Source: Variovorax sp. DXTD-1 (lineage in GTDB: Bacteria; Pseudomonadota; Gammaproteobacteria; Burkholderiales; Burkholderiaceae_C). From it: a stretch of DNA of 64,000 nucleotides. Positions 63,062 to 64,000 of the stretch are shown in pieces (position 1 is the stretch's first letter; every line of letters begins with the position of its first letter). The translations under genes were made by a program, and so were the position numbers. The DNA is taken from NCBI RefSeq assembly GCF_003984625.1, contig NZ_RWKH01000023.1:1-64000 (forward strand), read 5' to 3'. The notes below the pieces were generated by a model, which was not told the DNA's origin, ran no database searches, and saw nothing but the letters and a program-made list of their open reading frames with translations.

Positions 63062-64000
63062 TCAGTTCACCAGCGTGGGATTGCGTTTTTCTTCTTCGAT
63101 CCGCTGCTGACGGCGCACCGCCTCGCATTGCGCGTGCGGCTTGAATTCGGGCTTGAGGCACTGCGCAGCCATGCATTGCGCCTTCGCGATGAAATTGCGG
63201 TCGCCGCAGATGGATTGCGGATCGGTGGGCCCCGCGGCCGCGGGCTGCGGCGCGGGCGCGGCGGCCACTGCGGGTGCGGCCTCGGGCGCACTCGGCTGCG
63301 ATGGTGCTGCCGGCGCCGGCTTGCGGGACTTGGCCGCGGATGGCGGCTTCGGCGTGGCGATGGTCGGCGTGGCCGGGGCTGCGGCGGCAAGTGCCGCATC
63401 TGCAGCAGCCGGGGGCTCAATGGGCGGCAATGCGAGCGGTGCCGCCTCGGAAGCTGGCGATGCAGGAGCAGGCGCCACGGCAGGTGCGGCAACAGGCGCG
63501 GCAGTCGACGCCGCTTCGGCCTGTTCGGCCGGCGTGCCTTTTCCGTAGCCGTACCAGCCGGCGACGATCATGAGCAGCCCGACGGCCAGCAGCACCAGCC
63601 ACAGCAGGATGCCGCGCACACGCGGCGGCTTGCGCACTTCCGCGCCGACAGGGCGCGGCGTCCGAGGCCTCGAAGCCTTCTTGACCCTGGGCTCGCGCGG
63701 CGGCGAAGGCGGCCGCTTGGAGCGGCCCGCGCCGACGATGACGGTCTTCTCATCAGCCAGCGACCCGGCATGCGCGTAGGCGGCTTGAGAAGCGATCGGC
63801 AAGCTGCCGTCGAAAAGCCCACCGGGGATGGTGGGTGCGCGCAGTTGCGCGGGCGCCGTGGCGGCCCATTCGCGCTCCGACCGGCTTTCAGGGCCCGGGG
63901 GCGGCGCCATCGGCGCCGGTGCCGCAGGCGCCAGCTTTCCGCCGCAACTCCTGCAGAAATTCGCGCCCTCGCGGTTCTCCGCACTGCACACCGGACAGAT
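63062..64000 (-). CDS. Zinc-ribbon membrane protein, proline/alanine-rich (5' end cut by window edge)
   Basis: At least 312 residues; the start lies beyond the right edge. The N-terminus opens with a zinc ribbon (CPVCSAENREG and FCRSCGG), then a Pro/Arg-rich linker, one transmembrane helix (GILLWLVLLAVGLLMIVAG), an Ala/Pro-rich spacer of about 120 residues, and a C-terminal patch with Cys pairs (SICGDRNF, AQCMAAQCLK, HAQCEAV). The layout resembles membrane-anchored zinc-ribbon proteins of unknown role in this family. Function is not recognised. Confidence 0.75.
   Translation of the reverse strand: MCPVCSAENREGANFCRSCGGKLAPAAPAPMAPPPGPESRSEREWAATAPAQLRAPTIPGGLFDGSLPIASQAAYAHAGSLADEKTVIVGAGRSKRPPSPPREPRVKKASRPRTPRPVGAEVRKPPRVRGILLWLVLLAVGLLMIVAGWYGYGKGTPAEQAEAASTAAPVAAPAVAPAPASPASEAAPLALPPIEPPAAADAALAAAAPATPTIATPKPPSAAKSRKPAPAAPSQPSAPEAAPAVAAAPAPQPAAAGPTDPQSICGDRNFIAKAQCMAAQCLKPEFKPHAQCEAVRRQQRIEEEKRNPTLVN

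Noticed and set aside
60981-63176. 731-residue minus-strand ORF antisense to the CPA2 antiporter
   Set aside because: It is the complement of a clear antiporter gene with intact RCK and membrane motifs; composition (His/Gln/Arg-rich, no domain) is typical of antisense frames in GC-rich DNA.

Overview
The window reads as a chromosomal segment of a GC-rich betaproteobacterium of the Burkholderiales, most likely Comamonadaceae and Variovorax-like. The evidence is the strong GC bias at third codon positions (which creates very long antisense ORFs), a Bug/TTT-type solute receptor, the lptD-surA-rsmA and metX-metW arrangements, the LptC-KdsC-KdsD block, and a hairpin-rich spacer that resembles a dispersed repeat of this family. 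No phage, insertion sequence, tRNA, rRNA or CRISPR was seen. The genes are dense and often joined by 4-bp ATGA start/stop overlaps.

Layout. 1-926: fatty acid desaturase, cut by the window edge. 999-9855: a catabolic cluster on the minus strand that fits 4-hydroxyproline degradation (GntR regulator, three-subunit flavin dehydrogenase, 4-hydroxyproline epimerase, LivJ-type receptor, DapA-like deaminase), preceded by a Bug receptor and an M20 amidohydrolase. 9933-21346: small oxidative-stress and accessory genes (two pirins, FMN reductase, LysR, SlyD-like FKBP, CYTH-CHAD protein, VOC protein, YciI protein), a protealysin-like M4 protease with an emfourin-like inhibitor, an NRAMP transporter and two lipoproteins. 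21421-27240: gap and tkt, then speD-murU-pepP. 27182-35700: LysR, a phytase-like esterase and a compact operon combining SPFH, DUF4178, DUF350, a membrane-embedded aminopropyltransferase and a lipoprotein-type flavin amine oxidase. 35869-39504: maeB and a secreted barnase-like RNase with a barstar. 39555-46398: rsmA, surA and lptD, divergent from amgK and rsmE. 46477-54313: peptidases, MFS, DUF72, bactofilin, ion channel and YigZ. 54351-56991: metW and metX behind a SAM-II-type riboswitch, and a UPF0016 manganese exporter behind a yybP-ykoY riboswitch. 57262-64000: glycine-rich RRM protein, SDR, lptC-kdsC-kdsD, a CPA2 antiporter and a zinc-ribbon membrane protein cut by the window edge.

How the genes work together. 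Several form functional sets. LptC, LptD, SurA, KdsC and KdsD serve lipopolysaccharide synthesis and export. AmgK and MurU are the two salvage enzymes for recycled N-acetylmuramic acid but lie about 19 kb apart. SpeD makes the aminopropyl donor that the membrane aminopropyltransferase would need. MetX and MetW are predicted to be under SAM feedback. The NRAMP importer and UPF0016 exporter set manganese levels.

The strongest candidate for an undescribed system is the 29.6-35.7 kb SPFH/DUF4178/DUF350/aminopropyltransferase/flavin-oxidase operon. The two riboswitches are the clearest regulatory finds.
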